A stretch of 27,548 bases of DNA, from assembly GCA_016840185.1 (NCBI GenBank), contig JAEOSV010000040.1, positions 1-27,548 of the forward strand. The letters are read 5' to 3'. Below the pieces are notes generated by a model. The model was not told the DNA's origin. It was given only the letters and a program-made list of their open reading frames with translations, and did not search any database. This document shows, one piece after another, positions 7,171 to 15,425 of the stretch. The stretch comes from Candidatus Hermodarchaeota archaeon. GTDB lineage: Archaea > Asgardarchaeota > Hermodarchaeia > Hermodarchaeales > Hermodarchaeaceae. The position numbers and the translations under genes are program-made. Positions within the stretch are counted from its first letter, which is position 1, and each line of letters opens with the position of its first letter.

Positions 7171-8274
7171 ATGCGAATAACGATTGAAGGCAAAACAGAA
7201 GATATTCTTGCGGTGCAAATGGAAAATCACGTCGTGACCATGATTGACCAACGCTGGCTTCCCTTCAAATTTGAGCTTAAACGACTCGAATCCTGGCAAG
7301 ACACGGTAAAGGCGATTAAAGACTTGGTCACACGGGGTTCGGGGTCCATCGGTGTCTCCGGCGCTTTTGCCATGGCCCAAGCTGCCCATGAAATCTCAAC
7401 AACTTTAGTCTTAGAGTATAATCACCTGCTTAAGGAAGCCGCTGAAGTCATCATGAAAGCGCGACCAACCGCCGTTAACCTCTCTGCTGCCGTAAATCAT
7501 TGTCTTCAAGCGGCAGAACAAGGAACAACGGTCGATGAAAAACGAGTCTTAATCGATCAGGCAGCGCAACAAGTTCTGTCATCGGATCTTCAGGCATCTC
7601 GGGAAATTGGTAAAACTGGTGCTGAATTACTCAAACCAGGTAGTCGAGTTTTAACCCATTGTAATACGGGTGCCCTAGGGATACAAGATCACGGATCTGC
7701 ATTGGGAGTAATTCGGTTTGCACATGAAGCTGGAAATCTAGCCATGGTCTACGTCTCTGAAACCCGACCCTGGTTACAAGGAAGTCGATTGACAACTTGG
7801 GAGCTCCAACAGGAAAACATTCCACATCAACTTGTTGTTGATAGTGCCTGTGGGTATCTTTTCAACAGGGGCTTGGTTGATGCAGTAATTGTGGGAGCAG
7901 ATCGAATTGTCGCCAATGGTGATGTGGCTAACAAAATCGGAACCTATGAGAAAGCGCTTCTCGCTCACACTCATGGGGTGCCATTTTATGTTGCCGCCAC
8001 AATTTCGACGTTCGATTTGGAATGTCCTAGCGGTGAGAATATCACTATCGAAGAGCGTCCTGCCAAAGAAGTGCGAACCGTCATTGGACGGTTGCCCACT
8101 GGAGGTATGGGTCCGGTTCAAGTTGCCCCTGATAAGACCGACGCATTGAATCCGGTTTTCGATATCACTCCCGCCAAATATGTGACCGGTTTTATCACCG
8201 AAAAAGGGGTATTGACCAAAATCAAGCCCAAACAGATATTGAAACTGGTTGAGAAATCAGGCTATTCAGTTTGA
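7171..8274 (+). CDS. mtnA: S-methyl-5-thioribose-1-phosphate isomerase family protein (MtnA/aIF2B-like)
   Basis: MtnA converts 5-methylthioribose-1-phosphate to the ribulose form in methylthioadenosine (or 5'-deoxyadenosine) salvage. This 367-residue protein has the MtnA-type N-domain and the catalytic Cys164 in LTHCNTGALG and Asp244 in VGADRIVANGDVANKIGTY. ETRPWLQGSRLT and EER (substrate binding) and FDITPAKYVTGFITEKGV also fit. Two sites differ from bacterial MtnA: RGAPAIG is RGSGSIG (55-61), and the DNMAA loop is DSACG (224-228), closer to archaeal ribose-1,5-bisphosphate isomerase. A related sugar-1-phosphate isomerase is therefore possible. GGAGG at 7159-7163, seven bases before the ATG at 7171, fixes the start; the frame extends to a TTG at 7141. 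Confidence 0.85.
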   Translation: MRITIEGKTEDILAVQMENHVVTMIDQRWLPFKFELKRLESWQDTVKAIKDLVTRGSGSIGVSGAFAMAQAAHEISTTLVLEYNHLLKEAAEVIMKARPTAVNLSAAVNHCLQAAEQGTTVDEKRVLIDQAAQQVLSSDLQASREIGKTGAELLKPGSRVLTHCNTGALGIQDHGSALGVIRFAHEAGNLAMVYVSETRPWLQGSRLTTWELQQENIPHQLVVDSACGYLFNRGLVDAVIVGADRIVANGDVANKIGTYEKALLAHTHGVPFYVAATISTFDLECPSGENITIEERPAKEVRTVIGRLPTGGMGPVQVAPDKTDALNPVFDITPAKYVTGFITEKGVLTKIKPKQILKLVEKSGYSV

Positions 8275-8291
8275 GAGAAAGGCATTTAGGG
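8274..8291 (+). repeat. 18-bp element, copy 1, upstream of a membrane protein gene
   Basis: The sequence agagaaaggcatttaggg occurs here and again at 9013-9030, both times 36-40 nt before the ATG of a small membrane protein gene. This copy begins on the last base of the isomerase stop codon. Its placement relative to the ATG is right for a promoter core (purine-rich GAAAGG then CATTTAGG). Confidence 0.65.
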
Positions 8292-8327
8292 TCTATCTAA
8301 TAAAATATCGCCAGTTAGGTGGTTAAC

Positions 8328-8951
8328 ATGGCAGATGATATTAATACCACTGAAAAAAGCAGTAACAAGTTTTGGGAAAATCTTGCCGCTCGATATTGGT
8401 ATTTTATTGTAATCATAGGATTAGTCTTTGTCGGAGCAGCAATTGGATTTATTCTCACTTTCAATTGGTACGTTGCCACATCCGCTATTGGTGGATTCGG
8501 TACTTGGACATTTGATCAATTTTCTATGGCAACAGCAATTCTATGGTGCCTGTTCTTGTGTCTATGGACACTAGCATTTGTTGTATTGCCGACCTTAGGT
8601 GTGATTGGACTTCTCATCGCAATCATGTGGTTTGCCGTCCTTCCCCCAGAGCTAAAAGCAGAGATCAAAATTCAAATGAAACGACCAAGCCCACGAAAAC
8701 GAGAAAGTGGTAGCGGAGGATTCAGCTTCTTTCTCTTCATTGGACTTTGCATCTTCATCTTCATTGATGGCAATTGGTTCACACCCTTTGGAAGCCTAAG
8801 TCTCGGATATTTCGCCGGCGCATGGATCACCGTATTCATGTGGGTTTTCATCCTATTCGGCATTCCAGCCGGAATCATCCTCATTCTCTGGCTAATCTAC
8901 AAGCATCGCAAATCGGAATCATCTGAGGAAATGCCCGAAAAAGAGGCGTAA
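8328..8951 (+). CDS. Four-helix membrane protein of unknown function
   Basis: This 207-residue protein has a polar N-terminus (MADDINTTEKSSNKFWENL), two helices near 24-46 and 66-100, a basic loop (KAEIKIQMKRPSPRKRESG, 109-127), two more helices near 130-150 and 158-190, and a charged tail EEMPEKEA. I recognise no family. AGGTGG ends five bases before the ATG at 8328; an in-frame GTG at 8319 lies inside that SD site and is rejected. The 18-bp element at 8274-8291, shared with the next gene, suggests both membrane proteins are controlled together. Confidence 0.75.
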   Translation: MADDINTTEKSSNKFWENLAARYWYFIVIIGLVFVGAAIGFILTFNWYVATSAIGGFGTWTFDQFSMATAILWCLFLCLWTLAFVVLPTLGVIGLLIAIMWFAVLPPELKAEIKIQMKRPSPRKRESGSGGFSFFLFIGLCIFIFIDGNWFTPFGSLSLGYFAGAWITVFMWVFILFGIPAGIILILWLIYKHRKSESSEEMPEKEA

Positions 8952-9012
8952 AAGACGATTTGAACCATCTCCATTTGTAAACGTTGCCTATTTCAGGCTT
9001 GCAGTGAACAAA

Positions 9013-9030
9013 AGAGAAAGGCATTTAGGG
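9013..9030 (+). repeat. 18-bp element, copy 2, upstream of the second membrane protein gene
   Basis: This is an exact second copy of agagaaaggcatttaggg (first copy 8274-8291), ending 40 nt before the ATG at 9071. The sequences downstream of the two copies differ, so this is not part of a longer duplication. Confidence 0.65.
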
Positions 9031-9070
9031 AATATCCAACGAGGATGCAACGCTTCGGAGGATTTTCCCT

Positions 9071-9517
9071 ATGTCTGATCCAATGACTCGTTTAACCAAA
9101 GTAACAATGGACCTGAAGAAATTCACCAGCGCGTTCAACTATTGGACATTCCTTGTGATTGTCATCTACTTCGTGCTGCTCATCGGTGGAGCGTTCTTCC
9201 CTGCAATGTTCCAAGAACCATTTCTGACTATCGTTGCTGGATTAACTCTCTTCTTCATCATCATCGCATATATTGCCGTGTTTATTGTAAAGGACACGCA
9301 GAAGTCAATAATGCTCACACTCATTCGATCAATTATCGGTGCTATCTTACCCCTTGCCTTGGTGTTTGCCACCTTTGGGCCTTTTTCCCTGTATCTGAAG
9401 ATTCTGGGAATCGTCTTATTCCTAGTAGGATTGATATTCTTCTATTTCCTACTTCGACCTCTATTAACCATGAATGCAATTACCAAGGAATTGTTGAAAC
9501 CACAAAAATCCGAGTAA
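9071..9517 (+). CDS. Four-helix membrane protein of unknown function
   Basis: This 148-residue protein has four hydrophobic segments, near 23-46, 50-72, 82-103 and 107-128, a polar amphipathic N-terminus (SDPMTRLTKVTMDLKKFTSAF) and a basic tail (KELLKPQKSE). I recognise no family and see no clear similarity to the membrane protein at 8328 beyond topology. GGAGG (9057-9061) lies nine bases before the ATG. The duplicated 18-bp element upstream links it to the preceding gene. A short hairpin follows the stop. Confidence 0.72.
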   Translation: MSDPMTRLTKVTMDLKKFTSAFNYWTFLVIVIYFVLLIGGAFFPAMFQEPFLTIVAGLTLFFIIIAYIAVFIVKDTQKSIMLTLIRSIIGAILPLALVFATFGPFSLYLKILGIVLFLVGLIFFYFLLRPLLTMNAITKELLKPQKSE

Positions 9518-9537
9518 AGGAGATTCAGAAACTCCTA
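9518..9537 (+). terminator. Short hairpin after the membrane protein gene
   Basis: AGGAG, nine bases, CTCCT directly follows the TAA. The stem is only five pairs and no long T run follows, so this is a weak terminator candidate. Confidence 0.25.
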
Positions 9538-9718
9538 AAGGGAAGGATGGCTCTTATTCAGTGAGCTTGCGGGCGTCGACGATGACGAACATGCACCTAA
9601 CCAGAGCCACTCATCATGGCGGATGACGGAATTGATCTGCTCGGATGTTAGCGTCCGCAGCTCGCAACTTTGTAACAAAAATATGCGCATGAATCCTTCA
9701 TGTCTCAAAAGTTGACGA
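9538..9718. other. Intergenic stretch without a recognisable gene
   Basis: About 180 bp, with no frame longer than roughly 15-20 codons in any direction that looks coding. GGCTCT (near 9549) and AGAGCC (near 9604) are complementary and could pair. GATGAC-like boxes occur twice, but without a proper C/D small-RNA arrangement. It may hold a small RNA; nothing can be called. Confidence 0.3.
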
Positions 9719-9720
9719 TA

Positions 9721-9729
9721 AGTTTTATA
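9721..9729 (+). promoter_or_regulatory. TATA-like box of the phosphoribosyltransferase gene (leaderless)
   Basis: AGTTTTATA is centred about 26 nt before the ATG at 9752 and no SD site lies between them. This is the expected geometry of an archaeal leaderless transcript. Confidence 0.55.
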
Positions 9730-9751
9730 GACAGGATAGATACCTAGCAGT

Positions 9752-10399
9752 ATGGCAATCTCGTACGAATTCGTTTGGTGGGAACGACTGTACGAACTGT
9801 GTTTTCGGCTCTATGAGCAGATTGTGGATTCAGGGTATCGGCCGGATGTTATTGTGGGTGTTGCCCGGGGTGGCTGGATTCCGGCGCGAATCCTATCGGA
9901 TCTCTTTTTCACCCGGGATACGGCTAACGTTAAAGTTGATCTTTACCGTGGAATCTATGCACGTGATCATGAACCTCGTATAAGCCAGAAAATTCCCCGA
10001 GACATGAAGTGGGAATATCCCCTTTTAGTTGATGATATTTCGGATACGGGAGACAGTCTTCTAATTGCTGGTGAACACCTTGAACAACGAGGCTACAAAA
10101 ATCCCAAAACTGCCACGATGCACATGAAACCTTGGACAAAACTGGTACCTGATTACTATGTGGTGAAAACCGAAGCTTGGGTAGTATATCCCTGGGAATT
10201 GAAAGAATTCACCTATAATTTAGCAACTCGGCTAGCCAAAGAAGGAAAATCACATCAAGAAATTACGGGGCACCTTTTCGAAGTGGGGGTTCCTATTCAC
10301 TACGCCAAACTGTTTCTAAGTCAGTGGATTTCAGTAGAAGAAAGGAAAACGACTACTAAGGCACAAACCAAGGGTAAGAAGAAGCCCAAAGCAGGTTAG
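9752..10399 (+). CDS. Purine phosphoribosyltransferase (hypoxanthine/xanthine/guanine type)
   Basis: This 215-residue type I phosphoribosyltransferase resembles archaeal COG2236/Hpt enzymes that join a purine base to PRPP, giving the nucleotide in salvage. The PRPP-binding motif is PLLVDDISDTGDSL (90-103). The P-P loop region is VIVGVARGGWIPARILSD (33-50). The C-terminal WVVYPWE segment (about 143-149) typically stacks on the purine. A basic, low-complexity tail (KTTTKAQTKGKKKPKAG) follows the enzyme fold. The exact base preference is not readable. The purine-type ABC importer in this window would be a logical partner (inference). Confidence 0.88.
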   Translation: MAISYEFVWWERLYELCFRLYEQIVDSGYRPDVIVGVARGGWIPARILSDLFFTRDTANVKVDLYRGIYARDHEPRISQKIPRDMKWEYPLLVDDISDTGDSLLIAGEHLEQRGYKNPKTATMHMKPWTKLVPDYYVVKTEAWVVYPWELKEFTYNLATRLAKEGKSHQEITGHLFEVGVPIHYAKLFLSQWISVEERKTTTKAQTKGKKKPKAG

Positions 10400-10407
10400 T
10401 GCTACGA

Positions 10408-11595
10408 TTATGTCGGCTTTTTCTTATCGACTTGTTTGAGTTTATACTCCTTATTTCCAACACCAAGCTCGGTGGCATAATCTAACTGTAGTAAGTGACA
10501 TTGCGTTGGTGTCTTCTCGCCAGTATGTGGATCCGGCCAAGGCGTTGCCACTGCGAGTTTGTCTTCACCTGGAGCAATGTCCCCGCAAGCCGAACCCGTA
10601 ATAGGATGCGCCTCGTTGAGCTTATCCACGCTCGCGGCATCAACAGCCACAGGATCACGTGAAGCAAAAAGCCCTAGGTCAGGAGCCATGGCTTGTGGTC
10701 CCGCAGGCATACAATCACACCACTGGCTAATATCTAATGCCACGTTGAAGTAGTAGAACCGGTCACGTCCCACCCCTTCAAGTACTCCAAGGGCGTTTTC
10801 AATCATCCGTTCGGTTGCCGCGGGTGGATCGTCACCCCAAGTCGCGGTAATGGCTTTTGCTTCGGCTTGACGACACGCTGAGACACAATGAATACAATGA
10901 ATGCACCGGTCAAAGTCAATTTTGACCTTCGGTTCAACCGTGATGCACCTCGTCGGACAGACCCGTATGCATTTTCCACATTCTGGTCCTTTACATTCGT
11001 CAGCATTAACTATTGGATTTTTTGGACCATGCATCATTGTCTTACTGTACTTACCCACACAGCCAATTCCAAGATTCTTCAGTGTTCCACCCATTCCGGT
11101 CCCTCCATGCCCCTTGAAGTGGGTCATTACGACGACCACATCGGCATCACGTAAAGCCATAGCAACCTCGACTTTCTTGAGATGTTTTCCTTTAATAGGA
11201 ACCGTGAATGTATCCGCACCCCAATACCCATCAAGCAACACAATAGGTGCACCCATAGTCCCAATAGAATAACCGTTCGCGGCTGCCATCTTGAAATACT
11301 CTGCCGAAGTGGTCCGACCACCATACAATCCAGCACCATACCCTAATCCCGCAGTTTCAGCAAGAATTGGCCAACCCTTCTGCGCTTTGACCAGATCCAC
11401 AACTTTTCGCATCAACGCGGGTCGCATGTACATGAGGTTGCCATAGGCTCCAAAATGGGTCTTGATGACAACCCGGTCACCTTCCTTGATGGCTTTGTTG
11501 AGTCCAATTTTTTCCCAAAGCACCTCAAGTTTATCAAGCATGGAATACCGTGGTCCAACCGTTCGGTCCACATATAGCACGTCAGTTTTTGGCAT
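10408..11595 (-). CDS. DUF362 protein with two 4Fe-4S ferredoxin sites
   Basis: This 395-residue protein has a DUF362 domain (RVVIKTHFGAYGN at 41-53, VVVMTHFKGHGGTGMGGTLKNLGIG at 154-178) interrupted by a ferredoxin insert. The insert has Cys201, 206, 209 and 213 (CKGPECGKCIRVCP) and Cys231, 234, 237 and 241 (CIHCIHCVSAC), enough for two [4Fe-4S] clusters. The end (FASRDPVAVDAASVDKLN) is typical of the family. DUF362 ferredoxin proteins are widespread in anaerobes; their physiological reaction is not established, and electron transfer is the safe inference. GAGGT lies nine bases before the ATG. The stop is 8 bp from that of the convergent phosphoribosyltransferase gene. Confidence 0.88.
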   Translation of the reverse strand: MPKTDVLYVDRTVGPRYSMLDKLEVLWEKIGLNKAIKEGDRVVIKTHFGAYGNLMYMRPALMRKVVDLVKAQKGWPILAETAGLGYGAGLYGGRTTSAEYFKMAAANGYSIGTMGAPIVLLDGYWGADTFTVPIKGKHLKKVEVAMALRDADVVVVMTHFKGHGGTGMGGTLKNLGIGCVGKYSKTMMHGPKNPIVNADECKGPECGKCIRVCPTRCITVEPKVKIDFDRCIHCIHCVSACRQAEAKAITATWGDDPPAATERMIENALGVLEGVGRDRFYYFNVALDISQWCDCMPAGPQAMAPDLGLFASRDPVAVDAASVDKLNEAHPITGSACGDIAPGEDKLAVATPWPDPHTGEKTPTQCHLLQLDYATELGVGNKEYKLKQVDKKKPT

Positions 11596-11759
11596 CGAAA
11601 TCTTACCTCATTCCAATAAGTAAAACCAATCTCCCATCGTATAGTGGCTTCCCTTATTCAGTTTACCCATTTCCAATCCCCCATGATAATACTGATCTGA
11701 GCTGATTCAACGAAGAAAAGAGGAAGTTTTTTGACTTCATTCAACGCCCCTTTGCCCCA

Positions 11760-12350
11760 ATGAGGTGCCTATTCTTCTCAGATCTTCACGGGAACCAAGA
11801 AGCGATTACACGTATATCCTACCAGCTAGAGCAAGTTGATGTGGGATTTGGTCTTGGAGACTTTGCTAGTTTTGGGAAGGGACTTGCAGATACACTTGAA
11901 CCCCTTGATATCGGAACGCTCCTTTACTTCATTCCAGGGAACCACGATGATTCTGATGAACTGAAATGGATTTGCCGGGAACATGAAAGTTTCCACTACA
12001 TTCATGGTGAACACGTTTCATTAGATGGAAAGACGTTTGCAGGGCTGGGTGGTGGGCTACCTGGCTTACCCTTCGGGGTAACAGAAGAAAGGGTTCAACA
12101 GATTCTTGGGCGGTTTTATTACTTGGAAAACCTCATCTTGTGCACGCACACGCCACCGTATGGAACCAGTGTGGATGTAACGTGGGGTGGAAGTCACATT
12201 GGATATCAGCGACTGCATGATTTTATCATGGAGGTCCAACCCCTTGCGGTCTATAGTGGACATGTCCATGAAGCAGAAGGAAAAACGGATTCATTGGGCT
12301 CAACGGAACTCTACGTGGTAGGTCCCCATGGGCTAGTCACAGAGTTGTAG
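11760..12350 (+). CDS. Calcineurin-like metallophosphoesterase
   Basis: This 196-residue compact metallophosphoesterase has the full metal-ligand set: SDLHG (Asp8, His10), GDF (Asp34), GNHDD (Asn61, His62), CTHTPPYG (His130) and SGHVHEAEG (His168, His170). It likely hydrolyses a phosphomonoester or phosphodiester with two bound metals in the cytosol; the substrate is unknown. It resembles short archaeal YfcE/MJ0936-like or Icc-like proteins in size. No SD precedes the ATG, and an AT-rich GTTTTTTG lies about 30 nt upstream, suggesting a leaderless transcript. A hairpin 25 bp after the stop ends the unit. Confidence 0.87.
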   Translation: MRCLFFSDLHGNQEAITRISYQLEQVDVGFGLGDFASFGKGLADTLEPLDIGTLLYFIPGNHDDSDELKWICREHESFHYIHGEHVSLDGKTFAGLGGGLPGLPFGVTEERVQQILGRFYYLENLILCTHTPPYGTSVDVTWGGSHIGYQRLHDFIMEVQPLAVYSGHVHEAEGKTDSLGSTELYVVGPHGLVTEL

Positions 12351-12374
12351 GATACGGAATCTACATAGATTATA

Positions 12375-12418
12375 GACGCCTATTTTTCTCTTCCATAGGC
12401 GTAATGTCAGTATTTTTA
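12375..12418 (+). terminator. Hairpin and T-rich tract after the metallophosphoesterase gene
   Basis: ACGCCTAT (12376-12383), an 11-base T-rich loop, and ATAGGCGT (12395-12402) form a perfect 8-bp stem. It is followed within about 10 nt by TATTTTTATA. Confidence 0.5.
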
Positions 12419-12548
12419 TAGTCCTTTGAGTCTACACAGAGTTAAGCTCTGGACCGAATCAGAGATACGTCGGCTCAATTAAGAAAAATTACCTTCTTTG
12501 AGCAAGGATGCCATTTCTGACTGAGGTCGATTGGAGGAGCCAGAAAAA

Positions 12549-13673
12549 ATGAAACGAAATAGCTTAATCGCAATTATTCTCATAGTGATTATCGTAGTGA
12601 TTTCTGTTGGTGCTGCTGCATACTTCATTTTCTTCCCACCGATTCCCCCAATTCCTCCAGACAATCCCAATGAAGTAGCAATTGTCTTTGCTACTGGAGG
12701 ACTTGGTGATAAATCATTCAACGACGGATGCTACGACGGTGCTGTGATGGCACACAATGATTTCAACGTCAACTTTACCTATGTTGAACCTACAGATCAG
12801 TCTGAATTCGAACCCTTCGTTCGGTCTTACGCTGAGCATGTAGGATTACTCCAGCCTTATGATCTCATTATCAGTATTGGTTTTGACCAAGCTGACGCCG
12901 TCATGGCCGTAGCTGCAGACTTTCCATCCCAGGAATTTGCAATTGTGGACATGTTCATCGACCCAGGGACGTATCCAAACGTTCGATCAATACTCTTCTC
13001 AGCTGGAGAGGGTTCCGCACTTGTTGGTGCACTCGCTGGAATGCGCTCCATCACAGGCGATATTGGCTTTGTCGGTGGCATGGACATTCCTCTCATTCGC
13101 GAGTTTGCTGCTGGATACTTCTGGGGCGCTAATATCACTGATCCAGGTATTGCAATGAATGCAACCAAAACAGCTCACGTTGAAAATTCGTGGGTAGGTG
13201 ATTGGGTTAACCCAGGTCTTGGTGAAACCACTGCAGATGGACTGTACACCACAGGTTTCGACATAATCTTTGCCGCAGCTGGTCGTTCTGGACTCGGAGT
13301 CATTGACTCAGCCGTCAAGAACAACGCCACCATTGGTCCAGTCTGGGCCATTGGAGTCGACAGCAAACAGATGTACCTTGGTACCGCTGATCCTGGCAAC
13401 CCTGTTGCTCCAACCGCAGTACTCACTTCAATGTTGAAACGTGTTGATCTTGCCGTTAACACCACTATCGTGGAGAAGGTGATTTCAGGTTCAAGCATTG
13501 CTGGGCTTTCCTTCTGGAACCTAGCTAATGGTGGTGTCGGATGGGAACAGAACAACACCCTCCTTGGACCAAACTGGGAAGTTTCACCAGCAGAAATTGC
13601 AATCATCGACGGTATTGCGGAAGGCATTATCAACGGCACCTACACAGTTCCTATAGACTTTGTATGGCTGTAA
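12549..13673 (+). CDS. BMP-family nucleoside-binding protein of an ABC importer, membrane-anchored
   Basis: This 374-residue solute-binding protein of the BMP/PnrA family binds nucleosides (purine nucleosides in PnrA) outside the cell. A hydrophobic N-terminal anchor or signal (residues 4-29) is followed by a proline linker (FFPPIPPIPPDNP, 28-40) and the binding domain, beginning NEVAIVFATGGLGDKSFNDG. GSALVGALAGM and AVLTSMLKRVDLAV are also typical. There is no lipobox Cys, so the uncleaved helix probably tethers it. GGAGG at 12533-12537 supports the ATG at 12549; the upstream in-frame TTG overlaps the SD. Its ATPase and permeases follow after a terminator, fitting extra binding protein relative to the membrane components. 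Confidence 0.92.
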   Translation: MKRNSLIAIILIVIIVVISVGAAAYFIFFPPIPPIPPDNPNEVAIVFATGGLGDKSFNDGCYDGAVMAHNDFNVNFTYVEPTDQSEFEPFVRSYAEHVGLLQPYDLIISIGFDQADAVMAVAADFPSQEFAIVDMFIDPGTYPNVRSILFSAGEGSALVGALAGMRSITGDIGFVGGMDIPLIREFAAGYFWGANITDPGIAMNATKTAHVENSWVGDWVNPGLGETTADGLYTTGFDIIFAAAGRSGLGVIDSAVKNNATIGPVWAIGVDSKQMYLGTADPGNPVAPTAVLTSMLKRVDLAVNTTIVEKVISGSSIAGLSFWNLANGGVGWEQNNTLLGPNWEVSPAEIAIIDGIAEGIINGTYTVPIDFVWL

Positions 13674-13686
13674 ATGCTAAATGATC

Positions 13687-13718
13687 GGGCCATCTGGCCC
13701 TCTCCCTTTCTTTTTTTT
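13687..13718 (+). terminator. Terminator between the BMP gene and the importer ATPase gene
   Basis: GGGCCA (13687-13692), two bases, TGGCCC, then TCTCCC and a long T run (13708-13718): a perfect 6-bp stem plus T-tract right after the BMP stop. Confidence 0.65.
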
Positions 13719-13743
13719 CAGACTTTTTTGATTCATGAGCATT

Positions 13744-13754
13744 GAAATTAAATA
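13744..13754 (+). promoter_or_regulatory. TATA-like box and purine element for the ATPase-permease operon
   Basis: GAAATTAAATA is a good archaeal BRE/TATA match. It predicts a start near 13777 and a leader of about 55-60 nt holding the GGAGG at 13823-13827. Confidence 0.55.
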
Positions 13755-13835
13755 CTAGAAAAACCGCACTGGGTATATCTAGACTTTCCACAGCTGAATG
13801 TTCACACCGAATGAATCAGTTTGGAGGCGACCAGA

Positions 13836-15425
13836 ATTAACGCCATTGAACTTGAAAAAATTTGGAAGGTTTTTCCTGGAAACGTTCAGGCCAACAAGGA
13901 TATCACCCTGCGCATTGAGGAAGGTGAAGTGCATGGGCTCTTAGGAGAAAACGGGGCAGGCAAGACAACCCTGATGAATGTCTTGTATGGTCTGATAGCC
14001 CGAACCTCAGGGACGATTAAGGTTCGTGGCGAAGAAGTAAATTTCAAATCTCCACAAGATGCCAATCGACTTGGCATCGGAATGGTCCATCAACACTTCA
14101 AGCTTATACCAACTCTTTCTGTCACTGAGAACGTCATTATAGGCGCTGAGCCAATGTATCTCAACCTTACTGCCAACTTACGTGTCTGGAAACCTAGTAT
14201 AAATCCAATGATGCCCATGGATTTCAAAGGAGCCGAAAAAGAAATCAGACGAATCAGCAAAGAAAATGCTATTAATATTGACCCTCGAACTAAGATTCAA
14301 GATCTCTCGGTTGGTCAGCAACAACAGGTTGAAATTATAAAAATTCTTTATCGCCAAGCTGATATCCTTATTCTTGATGAGCCCACCGCGGTTTTGACTC
14401 CTCAAGAAGTCGATGAACTTTTTGAGACCTTGGAGACATTTCGGAAAGAAGGTAAAACAATCGTCCTCATTACTCACAAACTACGTGAACCCATGGCTCT
14501 ATGTGATCGTATCACGGTCCTCCGTGATGGTGCGCTTATTGGAACTGTGAACAAAAAAGATACTTCACGAGAACAATTAGCTGAAATGATGGTGGGACGC
14601 CAAGTCATCTTTAGAGTTGCAAAAACACCGGCTAAACCAGGTGCACCAGTGTTGCGCGTCGAAGATCTCTTTGTTCGTGATGATCGTGGACTTCCCGCAG
14701 TCCGAGGAATATCTTTTGAAATTAAATCCGGAGAAATTCTCGGGTTGGCCGGCGTCCATGATAATGGACAACGTGAACTTGTCGAAGCTATCTGGGGGCT
14801 TCGAAAACCAACAGCTGGGGAAATATACATTGAAGGGGAACGTATAACCAAACATAATCCTCGAAAGGTTCGACGAAAAGGGGTTGGGTATATTCCTCAG
14901 GATCGCCAGAAACGCGGATTAATCCTTGATTTCTCCATTAAAGAGAACTTGATACTTGGGGGGCAGTATCGACCTCCATTCGCAATAGGACCCCTGAGCT
15001 CTTTCCTGAACGCAGCTAACATTGATGATTATTCGAATTACCTCGTGAAAGACTATTCCATTCGATTACGGAATATCGATGAACCCGTGTCCACACTCTC
15101 AGGGGGGAACCAACAAAAAGTCGTCGCCGCACGAGCAATGGGAACTAATCCAAAACTGTTACTAGCATCTAACCCAACTCGCGGTCTTGATGTCGGTGCA
15201 ACTGAATATATTCATAATGCTCTAATTCGGATGCGCGATCAGGGTGTTGCGATTTTCCTGATTTCTGCTGACTTAGACGAGGTACGAAATGTAGCTGACC
15301 GTATTGCAGTCATTTATGAAGGTAAGCTTGTCGCAATAAAAACACCGGAAAAAACTAACGAACGTGAATTGGGTCTCCTGATGGCAGGAGAAAAAGAGGA
15401 AACCATCTCAAAGGAGCCAGCATGA
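13836..15425 (+). CDS. Nucleoside-type ABC importer ATPase (two ABC domains)
   Basis: This protein of about 529 residues carries two fused ABC domains, as in NupA/YufO and RbsA-type importers. Domain 1 has Walker A GENGAGKTT (38-46), signature LSVGQQQQ (157-164) and Walker B ILILDEPTAVLTP. Domain 2 has a degenerate P-loop (GLAGVHDNGQREL), signature LSGGNQQKV and ASNPTRGLDVGATEYI. About 20 extra residues (108-128) follow ENVIIGAEP. The start is unusual: the in-frame TTG at 13821 overlaps GGAGG (13823-13827), whereas an ATT at 13836 sits eight bases after that site and gives the expected N-terminus NAIELEKIWKVFPG. The stop overlaps the next ATG by 4 bp. Confidence 0.92.
   Translation: MNAIELEKIWKVFPGNVQANKDITLRIEEGEVHGLLGENGAGKTTLMNVLYGLIARTSGTIKVRGEEVNFKSPQDANRLGIGMVHQHFKLIPTLSVTENVIIGAEPMYLNLTANLRVWKPSINPMMPMDFKGAEKEIRRISKENAINIDPRTKIQDLSVGQQQQVEIIKILYRQADILILDEPTAVLTPQEVDELFETLETFRKEGKTIVLITHKLREPMALCDRITVLRDGALIGTVNKKDTSREQLAEMMVGRQVIFRVAKTPAKPGAPVLRVEDLFVRDDRGLPAVRGISFEIKSGEILGLAGVHDNGQRELVEAIWGLRKPTAGEIYIEGERITKHNPRKVRRKGVGYIPQDRQKRGLILDFSIKENLILGGQYRPPFAIGPLSSFLNAANIDDYSNYLVKDYSIRLRNIDEPVSTLSGGNQQKVVAARAMGTNPKLLLASNPTRGLDVGATEYIHNALIRMRDQGVAIFLISADLDEVRNVADRIAVIYEGKLVAIKTPEKTNERELGLLMAGEKEETISKEPA

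Noticed and set aside
9575..9650. Possible C/D-box small RNA
   Set aside because: The GATGAC-like boxes do not match RTGATGA and no properly spaced CTGA D/D' boxes or terminal stem are present.
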